Positions 9,112 through 18,505 of a stretch of DNA of 64,000 nt are shown piece after piece. The stretch covers positions 884,001 through 948,000 of the forward strand of contig NC_010001.1 of the NCBI RefSeq assembly GCF_000018685.1, written 5' to 3'. The notes under the pieces are model-generated. The model did not search any database. It was not told where the DNA came from and saw only the letters and a list, made by a program, of their open reading frames with translations. The position numbers and the translations under genes are program-made. Source of the stretch: Lachnoclostridium phytofermentans ISDg (GTDB lineage Bacteria; Bacillota; Clostridia; Lachnospirales; Lachnospiraceae). Every line of letters begins with the position of its first letter. Positions within the stretch are counted from its first letter, which is position 1.

Positions 9112-9807
9112 AAATATCCCTCCTTTAAATAGTATTTTTTCCAGTATTTATTATGGTCGGTAGCACAAAGAAATATTCAGAAACTGTTAATCTTTGCTAA
9201 ATGAAGAGGAGATTAGGTCTGCTTAGGCTTTTACATCTTAGAATAATGAAAATGTAATAATCTATCTATGCAACATTTGGTGTTAGTTGATACCATAATA
9301 TTGTGAAGCAAGTTACTTATTATAGTATATGGAGTAGGGGGGAGGTAAGGGAGCAAAGAGTGAAGGATAATATGAGTAAAGGATAATATGAGTAAAGGAT
9401 AATATGAGTAAAGGATAGTAAGAGTAAAGGATAATAAGAGTAAAGGATAATAAGAGTTAAGGATTAAGAGTATGTAGAAGGAAAATGATACTTTAGCATA
9501 TTATAGAAGGATAAGTTATACAATGTGTTAAGGTTGTAAACTATTTTATAAGAAACCAGCATCGGAGGAAAGTTCTTCTCCACCGCAAACTATTTTATTT
9601 TTACTAATGCTTTCTAAATGTATCTGTTCATTTGATAGATATTCTGTTAAAATAGCGGAAGCAGTTGCTCTGTATTTATTGGCAATGGATGGTCAAACCT
9701 GCTAATAACCTACTATAGGTATTTTAGTATTAGGAATTCTATTGATAGTAACTATTAACTAAGCAAATAAAATAAGTTTCATAGCTTATTATATGAGGAT
9801 TTATGGA
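9112..9807. other. divergent intergenic region between ureA and the metal-sensor gene
   Basis: About 700 bases without a gene. It must hold the ure promoter (leftward) and the metal-sensor promoter (rightward), but no clear -35/-10 pair stands out. The main visible structure is the 16-bp tandem repeat at 9359-9468. I see no riboswitch fold that I can name. Confidence 0.5.
9359..9468. repeat. 16-bp tandem repeat, about 7 copies
   Basis: Units start at 9359, 9375, 9391, 9407, 9423, 9439 and 9455 (the last is partial). The consensus is AGTAAAGGATAATATG, drifting to ATAAG at the end in the later copies. The 16-bp period is not a multiple of three, so it is not coding. Confidence 0.9.
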
Positions 9808-10158
9808 ATGAAAAAGATTGCGAATGTCCCTACCGAAATGATATTAAATGGTATGGTAGAAACTCATTATCACGAGGATGGAAAAGAATTTAAACATAAT
9901 CATACGAATACAAAAGTGGTACTAAATCGTTTATCTAGGGCAAGTGGGCATTTGGAACACGTAAAACGTATGGTTCTTGAGGGGAAGGATTGTAGTGAGG
10001 TTTTAATTCAATTGTCAGCAGTGATTTCTGCTCTTAATAAAACAGGAAAGGTAATTTTAAAGGATCATATTGAGCATTGTGTTGTTGATGCTGTTGAATC
10101 TGGAGATGAAGTTGCCTTAAAAGATGTTATTACTGCAATCGATCGCTTTATTAAATAA
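9808..10158 (+). CDS. CsoR/RcnR-family metal-sensing repressor
   Basis: A 116-residue all-helical metal sensor (formerly DUF156). I start it at 9808, which has GAGGA at 9795-9799; an ATG five codons upstream has no site. The core VVLNRLSRASGHLEHVKRMV and LKDHIEHCVVDAV matches the family. The ligand pattern is Cys62, His87 and Cys91, the CsoR-like C-H-C set, with an extra His90. An N-terminal arm carries four histidines (THYHED and KHNH, residues 20-32). It is divergent from the urease operon and just upstream of nikQ, so it probably represses nickel uptake or urease when metal is plentiful. Copper sensing is the alternative suggested by the fingerprint. Confidence 0.8.
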   Translation: MKKIANVPTEMILNGMVETHYHEDGKEFKHNHTNTKVVLNRLSRASGHLEHVKRMVLEGKDCSEVLIQLSAVISALNKTGKVILKDHIEHCVVDAVESGDEVALKDVITAIDRFIK

Positions 10159-10199
10159 TATAGAATATACTAGGATAGTTTAAGGATAAGAGAGGTGTT

Positions 10200-10973
10200 A
10201 TGAGTAAGATTAATCAAGCAATTTATAATATTCATGAAATAAATGAATTAGCAGATAGGAAAAATCTAGTTAATCTGGTACATCCTCTAATAAAGCTGTT
10301 GGTTACAATTAGTTATCTTATCTGTGTAATATCCTTTGATAAATACGACTTCATTGGATTATTTCCGATGCTACTATATCCCTTGCTGATACATTATATG
10401 GCTGAGTTATCCATCAAAAGTAGCCTAAAGAAAATACTAATAATTTTGCCTTTGATATGCCTTGTTGGAATTGCCAATCCATTTCTTGACCATTCAAAAA
10501 TATATGAGGTATTTGGGATTACTATCACTGGAGGCATGATTTCTTTGGTTACCTTGGTATTAAAAGGGTTGTATTCCTTGTTGGCATCCTATTTGTTAAT
10601 AGCAACCACTGGTATTGAGGGGGTATGTTATGCACTTAGTTTATTACATATTCCAGATATCATCGTAACTCAAATATTTTTAGTTTATCGATATATGTTT
10701 GTTCTTATGAACGAGGCAAATGCTGTCATAGAAGCATATTCGCTAAGAGCACCTAAGGAAAATGGAATACATTATAAGGTCTGGGGAACTTTTTTGGGAC
10801 AACTACTATTACGAAGTTTTGACCGTGCGGAAAAGCTATACGACAGTATGCAGTTGCGAGGGTTTCATAAAAAAATTTTTTATGCTAAATCTCAAAAATT
10901 TAATAAAAAAGATTTTATCTACCTTCTAGTATCTTTGATGATTATTATTTGCCTTAGGATATTAAATGTGTAA
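10200..10973 (+). CDS. nikQ: nickel ECF transporter transmembrane component (CbiQ/NikQ)
   Basis: A 257-residue EcfT-type membrane protein. The two coupling motifs that dock into the ATPase are recognisable as SLRAP (about residue 183) and QLRGF (about 219). It couples the NikMN substrate component at 1976 to the ATPase at 11224. It follows the metal sensor by 41 bases, so the two are probably co-transcribed. Confidence 0.85.
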   Translation: MSKINQAIYNIHEINELADRKNLVNLVHPLIKLLVTISYLICVISFDKYDFIGLFPMLLYPLLIHYMAELSIKSSLKKILIILPLICLVGIANPFLDHSKIYEVFGITITGGMISLVTLVLKGLYSLLASYLLIATTGIEGVCYALSLLHIPDIIVTQIFLVYRYMFVLMNEANAVIEAYSLRAPKENGIHYKVWGTFLGQLLLRSFDRAEKLYDSMQLRGFHKKIFYAKSQKFNKKDFIYLLVSLMIIICLRILNV

Positions 10974-11016
10974 GGTATTATTAGAAGAGTATTTTGATCC
11001 ATCAAGGAAGTACACC

Positions 11017-11121
11017 GCTTCTAAGCGAAAAGAGCTTCTCAGGTAAATGATGCTTCTCAGGCGAATGATGACTCACAAGCGAACGGTGCTTTAAAACGAA
11101 CGGTGCTTCACAAGCGGAGCT
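11017..11121. repeat. degenerate 17-18 bp tandem repeat, about 6 copies
   Basis: Units begin at 11017, 11034, 11052, 11070, 11088 and 11105, with approximate consensus GCTTCTCAAGCGAAYGRT. The repeat fills most of the gap between nikQ and nikO. It is not coding in any frame I followed. Confidence 0.75.
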
Positions 11122-11223
11122 AGACTTACTTTAGCTATTTTAACTAGAATGGAATTATGAAATATGCGAAAAAATAGCTACAGCTAAAAGTTTGCCGGTT
11201 ATGGAAAGGAATAGAGAATAAGT

Positions 11224-11958
11224 ATGAATCAAAAGTACATAGAACTTAACAATATTTTTTTCTCCTATGGAAATGGAGATGATATATTAAAAGACATTTC
11301 ATTTTCTGTTGATAAGTCAGAAGCAGTAGGAATTATAGGAGCGAATGGGGTAGGTAAATCAACCTTACTAAGAATTCTTGTAGGATTAGAATTAAACTTT
11401 AGAGGGGAAGCAATCGTAAATCATGTACCTGTTACTAAAAAAACACTTTCTGAAATACGTTCAAAGATAGGTTACCTATTTCAAGATTCTGATAATCAGT
11501 TGTTTACTCAAGATGTTTATCATGATGCTGCATTCGCATTAAGAAATTATGGATTAAATGAAAAGTTGGTAGAAGAAAGGGTTATGGAAGCACTTGATTT
11601 AATAGGAATTACTCACCTTAGGGATAGAAAGATTTATAAAATGTCTGGTGGGGAAAAGAAGATGGCCTCCATTGCCACGTTGCTCGCAATGAAACCAGAT
11701 ATTCTATTGCTTGATGAACCAACAATTACATTAGATCCTAGGAACCGACGTGCTTTTATACAGTTATTAAATCGATTGGATTATATAAAAATAATTGCTA
11801 CTCATGACCTGGATATGGTGCTTGAAACTTGCAGCAGGGTTATTCTTTTATCAAAAGGTTGTGTCGTAGCAGATGCGCCTACAGAAAAGATACTTTTTGA
11901 TAAAGAATTACTGGAAGCACATGGTCTTGAGCTACCTCTTTGTCTTAGGGGTAGATAG
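11224..11958 (+). CDS. nikO: nickel ECF transporter ATPase (CbiO/NikO)
   Basis: A 244-residue ABC ATPase of the CbiO type. It has Walker A GANGVGKST (about residue 40), the Q-loop LFQDSDNQLF characteristic of ECF ATPases, signature MSGGEKK, Walker B ILLLDEP and the switch His in ATHDLDM. A single ATPase gene implies a homodimer, as in Ni/Co systems. It lies 250 bases after nikQ with a repeat-filled spacer, so it could have its own promoter. Confidence 0.88.
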   Translation: MNQKYIELNNIFFSYGNGDDILKDISFSVDKSEAVGIIGANGVGKSTLLRILVGLELNFRGEAIVNHVPVTKKTLSEIRSKIGYLFQDSDNQLFTQDVYHDAAFALRNYGLNEKLVEERVMEALDLIGITHLRDRKIYKMSGGEKKMASIATLLAMKPDILLLDEPTITLDPRNRRAFIQLLNRLDYIKIIATHDLDMVLETCSRVILLSKGCVVADAPTEKILFDKELLEAHGLELPLCLRGR

Positions 11959-11984
11959 TGGGACTAAGAAAGAGGAGTTCATAG

Positions 11985-12026
11985 AAAAAAGGCTTCCAAT
12001 GAAAACAATCATTGAAAGCCTTTTTT
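11985..12026. terminator. bidirectional terminator after nikO
   Basis: Arms 11985-12002 and 12009-12026 form an 18-bp stem with one mismatch (AAAAAAGGCTT against AAGCCTTTTTT at the base) and a 6-base loop. It separates nikO from the convergent gene at 12088. Confidence 0.85.
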
Positions 12027-12087
12027 TCTATGGTGTGTGAAAGCAAATCTGGACCACACAAATCAAACATGAGTGAATTCTAATCGT

Positions 12088-12864
12088 TTATACCTCTTCC
12101 AGTACTACGCTAACTGGATAATGGTCAGAAAGAAAGACTCCATTCTCACAATCCGTCCATAATTCACGAGTGCAGCATTTTAATCCGGAAGATACTACGA
12201 TATAATCTATCTTTTCCGCTGGCTGCATTCTTCCAAAATCATGGAAAGTCCCTTCCATCCCCGATGTAAGATCTCTTAAAAATTCGCTTTTTGCTATTAA
12301 ACTAATTTCCTCAGAATTCGGATATCCATTAAAATCTCCAGTTAAAATCATTTCTACTTTACCAAAGCCCGCCTGTTTCTTTTGCTCTGCAACCCCACTC
12401 ATATGTTTTAGTATTTGCTGCATTCCTAGAACTCTAGCTTCACTGCCTTCATGATCTAAATGAGTATTTAGGAGATAATATAACTTTTCTGTTTCTAAGT
12501 CCTGTAAAAAAACCTCGGTCACTGATCTTGGACACATACTTTGATTTTCGTACCTAGTTCCAGGTACATCTGGGGTTAATGATAACCAAAATGTATTCAT
12601 TGATATTAACTGATATTTCTCCTTTTTAAAAGCTACAGTATTTTGCTCACCTTTTAAATCCTTTTCTCTACCACAACTTAGAATATAATAATCCTCTAAA
12701 TTCTCTTTTAACCATTTAACAACATGCGGTAATGCTTCTTGGAAACAAACAATATCTGCATTTTCTTTTTTTAATTTCTGTAATATTAACTCCTTTCTAT
12801 ATTGAAAGTTATTATTACCATCCTGATTATAATCACAACGGATATTAAATGTTACAACCTTCAT
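12088..12864 (-). CDS. endonuclease/exonuclease/phosphatase family protein
   Basis: A 258-residue EEP-fold protein. The start at 12864 (MKVVTFNIRCDY) has GGAGG 8 bases upstream; a longer frame beginning ten codons earlier is not needed. Motifs in order are TFNIRCD, CFQEA with the metal-binding Glu, LLNTHLDH, the GDFNGYP motif, DYIVVSS and the terminal SDHYPV with the catalytic His. There is no signal peptide. The substrate could be a nucleic acid, a phosphodiester lipid or a sugar phosphate; the family does not decide. It is 39 bases downstream of the phosphorylase gene on the same strand and may be co-transcribed with it. Confidence 0.8.
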   Translation of the reverse strand: MKVVTFNIRCDYNQDGNNNFQYRKELILQKLKKENADIVCFQEALPHVVKWLKENLEDYYILSCGREKDLKGEQNTVAFKKEKYQLISMNTFWLSLTPDVPGTRYENQSMCPRSVTEVFLQDLETEKLYYLLNTHLDHEGSEARVLGMQQILKHMSGVAEQKKQAGFGKVEMILTGDFNGYPNSEEISLIAKSEFLRDLTSGMEGTFHDFGRMQPAEKIDYIVVSSGLKCCTRELWTDCENGVFLSDHYPVSVVLEEV

Positions 12865-12903
12865 ATGTCCATCCTCCACTTTATTAATTATCATTTATAA
12901 ATA

Positions 12904-15900
12904 TTAGTTCTTAACATAAATATGAAAATTATTATCGCTCATAGCAGCAGATAAGAAAACATCTTTTGCAATCTGAATGCCACCGTCTCTGTAGATATTG
13001 TTTAAGTTGTCTCCAGGCAGTATGTTATTATTTGATTTAACACAAATATGTTTATCCATCGTGTCATCGACATGATAGGTAAAGAAAACTGTCTTTCCAA
13101 AGCAAGTAAATTGTAGCGTTACGCCATCTAATTCTTTCGTAACAACAGGATCGATGTGGATAACATTATGGCCGAAACGAATTCCTAGCAAATCTGCAAT
13201 GATTCTTCGGATATAAATACCAGGACCGCTGGAATAGAGCCTCCAACCACCTTTCACATTAATATCTCCGGTTCTTAGTTTATCAAAGTTTTTTGCATAT
13301 TCATAACGATCATCAAAGCATCCTTCGGAACTGCTAAAGTAAACATTACTTTGACGAGTAAGGGCATTTGGTACATAATCTGTCAATAAGATCGGATTAA
13401 TACGCATTAAGGCATCCCATGCTTTTTTAGAAAGGCCCATAGTTGCTAATGCTTCTATATAGCGAATGTGAGCATGCACATACTGCAGGCTGATTTCTCT
13501 ACCAACATTTGCTGCTTGTTCTGCACGTAAGAATATTTTACTGATTCCACCGCTATAACTAGCTGGATGGTCCATCAAACGAACGCCATCCGGACATGCC
13601 AGATGTTCATCGATAATTTCTAAATTACGAGTTGCTAACTTAAAATCAGCCAATTGTGCTATAATACTTCTGGTTAGTGGCAGTAGTCGATAATGGATGG
13701 ATGACTCCGTATCATCCGGATGCAACATATACTTCATATGTTCTTCGGATTCTCTATAAAGAAAACCTGCGATAACCCCGTCTTTTATCAGATATTGATA
13801 GAAGGATGTTCTGATGTCGTTTGCCATATGAGATAATTCTTTCGAAAAATCATGGTCGATACCCTTAATAGCACTGCAAAGAAGTTCTAAGGTCTGTTCT
13901 GCAAGAGCTTGTGTCCAGGCGCTTACCAGATTTTCTTTTAATTCACTATTGGCTGGTTGCAAGGTATCATCCCAGTCTCCACCAGCGTAGGAAATTAGCG
14001 CTGTCCCGGATAGATAACGATTCTTTATTGTAGTGACAGCACGCTTGATATGAATCAGTATTGTTTCCGGCTGATTGGTAGGCAAAGCATCTTTCGCAGT
14101 GCGGTAATCTACAAGCTCATTTAGAATGGAGGTGTCTCCGGTTGCCTGTATATAATCACTGATAGCTTTTAATGGCCAAAATACAACATCCCCATGACAA
14201 TCTTCTTGATGTATAGGATAATGATCAAACATAAACCACTGAGGCCACTCGAATCCCCCCTCTATCTGATGGGAGTAAAGAGTTATCAGAATATGTCGTA
14301 CGAGGTCAAAATGCCCTGTAGTTAAGAAAAATTCTATCGGGCCTTGGCATACATCTCGTGTACCCCATGCTGCACCACCGGATTGCTCAAGACCATGTGG
14401 AGATGCAAAATGGATTAAGGCATCATGAGCATACCAATGTATGATTGCATTTAGTTTCTCTGCTGAAAGTGGAATTTTGTCTGGAGCACTTAATTTAAAA
14501 TTACAAACCAATTGATCATAGTAAATGCGATAAGCTTCAAGCTGTTCTTTATAGTCATACTGATCTAAGAATGGAATTACATTTCCTGTATCAAATCCTT
14601 GCATTACAATATCAAAGCTGGATTTTTGAAGTATTTCTATCGATAGTAAAGATGGATTAATCGTCGTATTATTATGAAAGAAAATGCTATCGTCTGATAA
14701 CGTACAGTCCTCTGGTATTCTCATTCGGAACGAAAGTTCAGGATAAAAATGATTCGTAACAACAGGATCGGTTGGGGAAAGCTGTAGTATATTACCCTCT
14801 CTTGTCAATTTGATTTCATTTTCATACTCATTCGGTCCTACCGTAAGCTGATGAGTAACAATAAAATCATATTTTTTATGCCCAAGAGACTGAACTTTTA
14901 GTACAATTTCCGGTCGGTTATACATTGCAAAGGAGGTAATTATTAAGACATCCTCGTCTAGCTGATAATACCAGGTACTGCCCGCAACATTCATCTCGTA
15001 GGCAGCAGGTAAGGTAAGTTGTCTATAGCAGTCGCCAATTTTAATAAAGATTCTCTGACCGCTGTCTTTTTGGATGTTTAATAAACCTCTGTGATTGGAT
15101 AGCAGTTTATTATAAGTTGTATTTCCTACTACAAACTGGCAGTTAAATGCACCATACATATAGTTTGTAGAACTTACTACACCTTGAGGAACCTTAGTTA
15201 CATCAAAATTTGTCATAAGAATATGTCCGTGTGGACGTTCTGTTGTTAGTTCTTTGTCTTGTAATACAACATGACTTTTTTCTGGTGTGAAAAAGGAGAG
15301 TAATGCTTCCTCCTCTTTTTCCTCAAGAAGTCTCTTTGGGAAATAATGTTCTACCTGTTTGGCATCCCAACGAGAAGAAGCATAAGGAGCCCCTATGTTT
15401 TGAAGGGTAGGAACATTAACAGGCAAGATCTCTCCAGATTCATGGTAGGCATAGGCTTTTTCTAATTCCTGTATGTACTCTATTTCACGGATTACTTCCG
15501 GATGATTAGTTTTACAAATACCATAAAAAGAGAATTGTTTTGTTCCAGAGAGCGAAAAGGCTTCGGTTTGAAGGGCGGTATGAGCTAACTCATACTGCTT
15601 ATTTTTGCTTGGAAGATCCCCGTACAATGCTTCAGGGATATTTGTTTTTTTATAAGATAGACCAAAAAATTGTGTACCATCGGTAGAATAAGCAATGGAA
15701 CGAATACCTAAGCTACCTTGTTGGAGGTATGGAAATAAATCACCCTGAGCCATATTTTGTCTGGAACATATCACGTAGCCATAATCTCCTTGAAAGATGC
15801 TATGACCTAAATATTGTGCCAAATACAATTCATTGGAATTAACACTTCCCTTTGTACCGACACCGATATCCTGGGAATAGATAATATCTGCTTTGTTGCA

Positions 15901-16245
15901 ATTTCCAGACAGAGATATGTCCCAGAACCAAATACCGTATGGGGTTAAACGAAAAGTAACGGTATAGGAAATATCCTCAGCCGTTCCTTCAAAAATAAGT
16001 GTTGATGTACCGGATTTTATAGTGCTTTTGGAGTTCATCCCGATGAGAGGATAGAAAGCAAGGGAATTATCTTTGTATATTCGAAGATACAAATTGTTGG
16101 TAGAGCCATCAAGCGTATTACCTTGAAAAGCATTGATCATAATGGATTCATGAATCCATTCAAAGTTGTCTCCTCCTGGTAAGAAAGTAAAAGTACTGTT
16201 ACTGTTTTCTAGGATGATTGGAGCAGACAATGTTTTTAGTATCAT
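12904..16245 (-). CDS. GH94 phosphorylase, probable 1,2-beta-oligoglucan phosphorylase
   Basis: A 1113-residue cytoplasmic protein starting at 16245 (MILKTLS) with GGAGG upstream. It has an N-terminal beta-sandwich region and a catalytic (alpha/alpha)6 barrel containing SGGAAWGTRDVCQGP (about residue 623) and GGDWDDTLQP (about 755, including the DWDD general-acid region of GH94). Ordinary cellobiose phosphorylases are about 800 residues; the roughly 1100-residue size is that of the sophorooligosaccharide-specific group known from Listeria innocua and Lachnoclostridium phytofermentans. It would split beta-1,2-glucooligosaccharides with phosphate to glucose 1-phosphate. The neighbouring ABC importer, LacI regulator and GH3 enzyme match the Listeria gene set as I recall it. 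Substrate is inferred, not shown. Confidence 0.82.
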   Translation of the reverse strand: MILKTLSAPIILENSNSTFTFLPGGDNFEWIHESIMINAFQGNTLDGSTNNLYLRIYKDNSLAFYPLIGMNSKSTIKSGTSTLIFEGTAEDISYTVTFRLTPYGIWFWDISLSGNCNKADIIYSQDIGVGTKGSVNSNELYLAQYLGHSIFQGDYGYVICSRQNMAQGDLFPYLQQGSLGIRSIAYSTDGTQFFGLSYKKTNIPEALYGDLPSKNKQYELAHTALQTEAFSLSGTKQFSFYGICKTNHPEVIREIEYIQELEKAYAYHESGEILPVNVPTLQNIGAPYASSRWDAKQVEHYFPKRLLEEKEEEALLSFFTPEKSHVVLQDKELTTERPHGHILMTNFDVTKVPQGVVSSTNYMYGAFNCQFVVGNTTYNKLLSNHRGLLNIQKDSGQRIFIKIGDCYRQLTLPAAYEMNVAGSTWYYQLDEDVLIITSFAMYNRPEIVLKVQSLGHKKYDFIVTHQLTVGPNEYENEIKLTREGNILQLSPTDPVVTNHFYPELSFRMRIPEDCTLSDDSIFFHNNTTINPSLLSIEILQKSSFDIVMQGFDTGNVIPFLDQYDYKEQLEAYRIYYDQLVCNFKLSAPDKIPLSAEKLNAIIHWYAHDALIHFASPHGLEQSGGAAWGTRDVCQGPIEFFLTTGHFDLVRHILITLYSHQIEGGFEWPQWFMFDHYPIHQEDCHGDVVFWPLKAISDYIQATGDTSILNELVDYRTAKDALPTNQPETILIHIKRAVTTIKNRYLSGTALISYAGGDWDDTLQPANSELKENLVSAWTQALAEQTLELLCSAIKGIDHDFSKELSHMANDIRTSFYQYLIKDGVIAGFLYRESEEHMKYMLHPDDTESSIHYRLLPLTRSIIAQLADFKLATRNLEIIDEHLACPDGVRLMDHPASYSGGISKIFLRAEQAANVGREISLQYVHAHIRYIEALATMGLSKKAWDALMRINPILLTDYVPNALTRQSNVYFSSSEGCFDDRYEYAKNFDKLRTGDINVKGGWRLYSSGPGIYIRRIIADLLGIRFGHNVIHIDPVVTKELDGVTLQFTCFGKTVFFTYHVDDTMDKHICVKSNNNILPGDNLNNIYRDGGIQIAKDVFLSAAMSDNNFHIYVKN

Positions 16246-16270
16246 ATAGTTACCTCCTTCATAAAACGAG

Positions 16271-16323
16271 TGGAAACATTTCCAATTTACAAGAAGTATA
16301 CAAGAATGAGATTTATATGTCAA
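16271..16323 (-). promoter_or_regulatory. phosphorylase promoter with LacI-type operator
   Basis: On the minus strand, TTGACA (16323-16318) and TATACT (16300-16295) are separated by exactly 17 bases. The palindrome TGGAAACATTTCCA at 16271-16284 follows about 10 bases after the -10 box, overlapping or just past the expected start of transcription. This is the classic place for a repressor. Confidence 0.8.
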
Positions 16324-16454
16324 GAAAAATAGTAATTATCAATAAAAGTGGAAGAGAATAAAAGGATACCAGATTGAGGAAAAAGAAATGGATAAAAATT
16401 CATACTGTATATAATGCACAAAAAAATATATTATACATTGACATATTTGACATA

Positions 16455-16513
16455 TTGACAAAAAATATTGAATGAATTATGATGTAAATATCAAAACAAA
16501 AGGAAACGTTTCC
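16455..16513 (+). promoter_or_regulatory. ABC-importer promoter with LacI-type operator
   Basis: TTGACA (16455-16460), 17 bases, then TATGAT (16478-16483). Two more TTGACA copies lie at 16439 and 16448. The perfect palindrome GGAAACGTTTCC at 16502-16513 is at about +12. It matches the operator in front of the divergent phosphorylase gene. Confidence 0.82.
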
Positions 16514-16577
16514 AATTACACAAATATCTATTCACTCATTTCCTAGTTTTGATAATAAAAAGATTGGAGGAAGAAAA

Positions 16578-17510
16578 TTGAAAGTAAAGCGGGGGTTCCA
16601 AGCATTTGGAAAAGAAATGCGTAAAAATTGGGTCATGTTTCTTATGCTTCTGCCAGCAATCGTTTATTTTATTATTTTTTCCTACGTTACGATGCCTGGA
16701 GCATATGTTGCTTTCGTCAATTACAATCCCAACAAGGGAATTTTCAAAAGTGATTTTGTAGGTTTTAAAAATTTTGAATTTTTAATAAAGAATGGTGATC
16801 TTTGGAGAATCACAAAAAATACGTTATTGTACAATATAGTTTTTTTGATATTAAGCCATTCTTTACAGATTATATTAGCAATTATGTTGTCTGAAATAAT
16901 GAATAAATATTTTAAAAAAATTTCCCAATCAGTAATCTTACTTCCTCATTTTATTTCTTATGTGGTAGTTGGAGTTTTTGCATATAACTTTTTTAATTTC
17001 GATAACGGCTTTATTAACTCTATATTGGTAAATCTAGGTATGGAGCGTTTTCCTTTTTATTCTAATCCGGGGATATGGAAGTACATAATTGTCTTTTTCT
17101 ATATATGGAAGACAACAGGATATGGAATGATTGTGTATTTAGCAGCTATCACAGGAATTAGTGGTGAAGTTTATGAAGCAGCTTATATAGATGGCGCCAG
17201 TCGTTTTCAAAGGATTTGTTATGTAACGATCCCACTTTTAAAACAAACCTTTGTCTTATTAGTATTATTTGGTCTTGGAGGTATTTTACGAGGATCCTTT
17301 GATTTATTTTATAATCTTATAGGTACCAATTCACTCCTATATCGCCAGACGGATATTATTGATACTTATGTATACCGTAGTTTAATTGGTTCCTTTAATT
17401 TTGCATCCAGTGCAGCTGTTGGACTATACCAATCCGTGTTTGGCTTGATCTTAGTTCTTACAATTAACTTGATAGTCAGAAAAATTGAGCCAGAGAGTGC
17501 ACTATTTTAA
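16578..17510 (+). CDS. sugar ABC transporter permease, LplB type
   Basis: A 310-residue permease with six predicted spans and the EAA loop reading EVYEAAYIDGASRFQRICYVTIPLL (start residue about 196), which contacts the ATPase. The start is TTG with GGAGGAAG upstream. It pairs with the next gene to form the membrane channel of an importer for oligosaccharides, inferred to be sophorooligosaccharides. No ATPase gene is present nearby; a shared MsmX-type ATPase encoded elsewhere is usual for this family. Confidence 0.88.
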   Translation: MKVKRGFQAFGKEMRKNWVMFLMLLPAIVYFIIFSYVTMPGAYVAFVNYNPNKGIFKSDFVGFKNFEFLIKNGDLWRITKNTLLYNIVFLILSHSLQIILAIMLSEIMNKYFKKISQSVILLPHFISYVVVGVFAYNFFNFDNGFINSILVNLGMERFPFYSNPGIWKYIIVFFYIWKTTGYGMIVYLAAITGISGEVYEAAYIDGASRFQRICYVTIPLLKQTFVLLVLFGLGGILRGSFDLFYNLIGTNSLLYRQTDIIDTYVYRSLIGSFNFASSAAVGLYQSVFGLILVLTINLIVRKIEPESALF

Positions 17511-17525
17511 AAAAGGAGGTAGAAA

Positions 17526-18437
17526 ATGAAGAAAAATCACCGGGATGGAAATTCCATAAAAATGAGCAATGGCAATAAAGCGTTATCAATTATATGTTAT
17601 GTGGTAATTGGAATTTTCGCAATATCTTGTCTTTTCCCGTTTGTGTTAATGATTTCCTCTTCCTTTATGACAGAAAGAGAGATTGTAGCAGAAGGGTATA
17701 AGCTATTTCCTAAAACATGGAGTATTGCCGCATATAAATACTTATTAGACAACCCAACAAAGTTAATTAATGCTTATAAAGTAACAATAACAACTACAGT
17801 AATAGGAACGCTACTTGGGTTATTCACTATGTCTATGGCGGGTTATGTACTTAATAGAAAGGATTTTAAATATCGAAATTTCTTTTCCTTTTTTATCTAT
17901 TTCACCACACTATTTAGCGGAGGTCTCGTTCCTTCCTATATTTTAAATGTAAGATACCTGCATCTAAAAGATAGTATATGGGTAATGATAATCCCAGGAC
18001 TAATTAGTGCTTGGTCTATATTTTTGATGAGAAATTTTATGAAGTCTATACCAGATGAATTGTATGAATCTGCTACTATAGACGGTGCAGGAGCTTTTAC
18101 AATCTATAGAAAAGTCTTTATGCCGCTTGCTATTCCTTCTCTAGCAACAATTGGACTTTTCCTTGCGCTTGGTTATTGGAATCAATGGTATAGTGCTAGC
18201 TTATATATTGATACTCCATCCAAATATCCTTTACAGTATTATTTACAAAAGATGATTAATCAAACAAGTATTGAAGCATTAGCCAGTCAAGGTCATTTTA
18301 TTGATGTTAGTACGTTGCCAACTCAATCCGTTAAGATGGCGACTGCAGTATTAACAACGGGACCAATTATTTTATTATACCCTTTTGTTCAGAGATATTT
18401 TGTAAGCGGACTTACGATAGGCTCTGTAAAAGGATGA
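17526..18437 (+). CDS. sugar ABC transporter permease, YtcP type
   Basis: A 303-residue second permease of the carbohydrate-uptake-1 group, with the EAA loop ELYESATIDGAGAFTIYRKVFMP split here as ELYESATIDGAG near residue 182. It begins 15 bases after the first permease with AAAGGAGGT upstream, so the two are one operon. Confidence 0.88.
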   Translation: MKKNHRDGNSIKMSNGNKALSIICYVVIGIFAISCLFPFVLMISSSFMTEREIVAEGYKLFPKTWSIAAYKYLLDNPTKLINAYKVTITTTVIGTLLGLFTMSMAGYVLNRKDFKYRNFFSFFIYFTTLFSGGLVPSYILNVRYLHLKDSIWVMIIPGLISAWSIFLMRNFMKSIPDELYESATIDGAGAFTIYRKVFMPLAIPSLATIGLFLALGYWNQWYSASLYIDTPSKYPLQYYLQKMINQTSIEALASQGHFIDVSTLPTQSVKMATAVLTTGPIILLYPFVQRYFVSGLTIGSVKG

Positions 18438-18505
18438 TTGTTTCAAAATGATATTATAGGCTTTACTTTTTAGTAGAAGACCTATAAAATAAAGGAGGAA
18501 AAAGT

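Noticed and set aside
9359..9468. CRISPR-like array
   Set aside because: The 16-bp units are directly adjacent with no unique spacers and no cas genes nearby.
9112..9807. Nickel/cobalt riboswitch upstream of the urease or nickel genes
   Set aside because: I could not find the conserved core of the NiCo (czcA) aptamer in either direction.
16271..16513. Catabolite-control (cre) sites for CcpA
   Set aside because: The palindromes resemble cre sites, but the perfect GGAAACGTTTCC symmetry, their pairing and a local LacI gene favour the dedicated regulator. CcpA input cannot be excluded.
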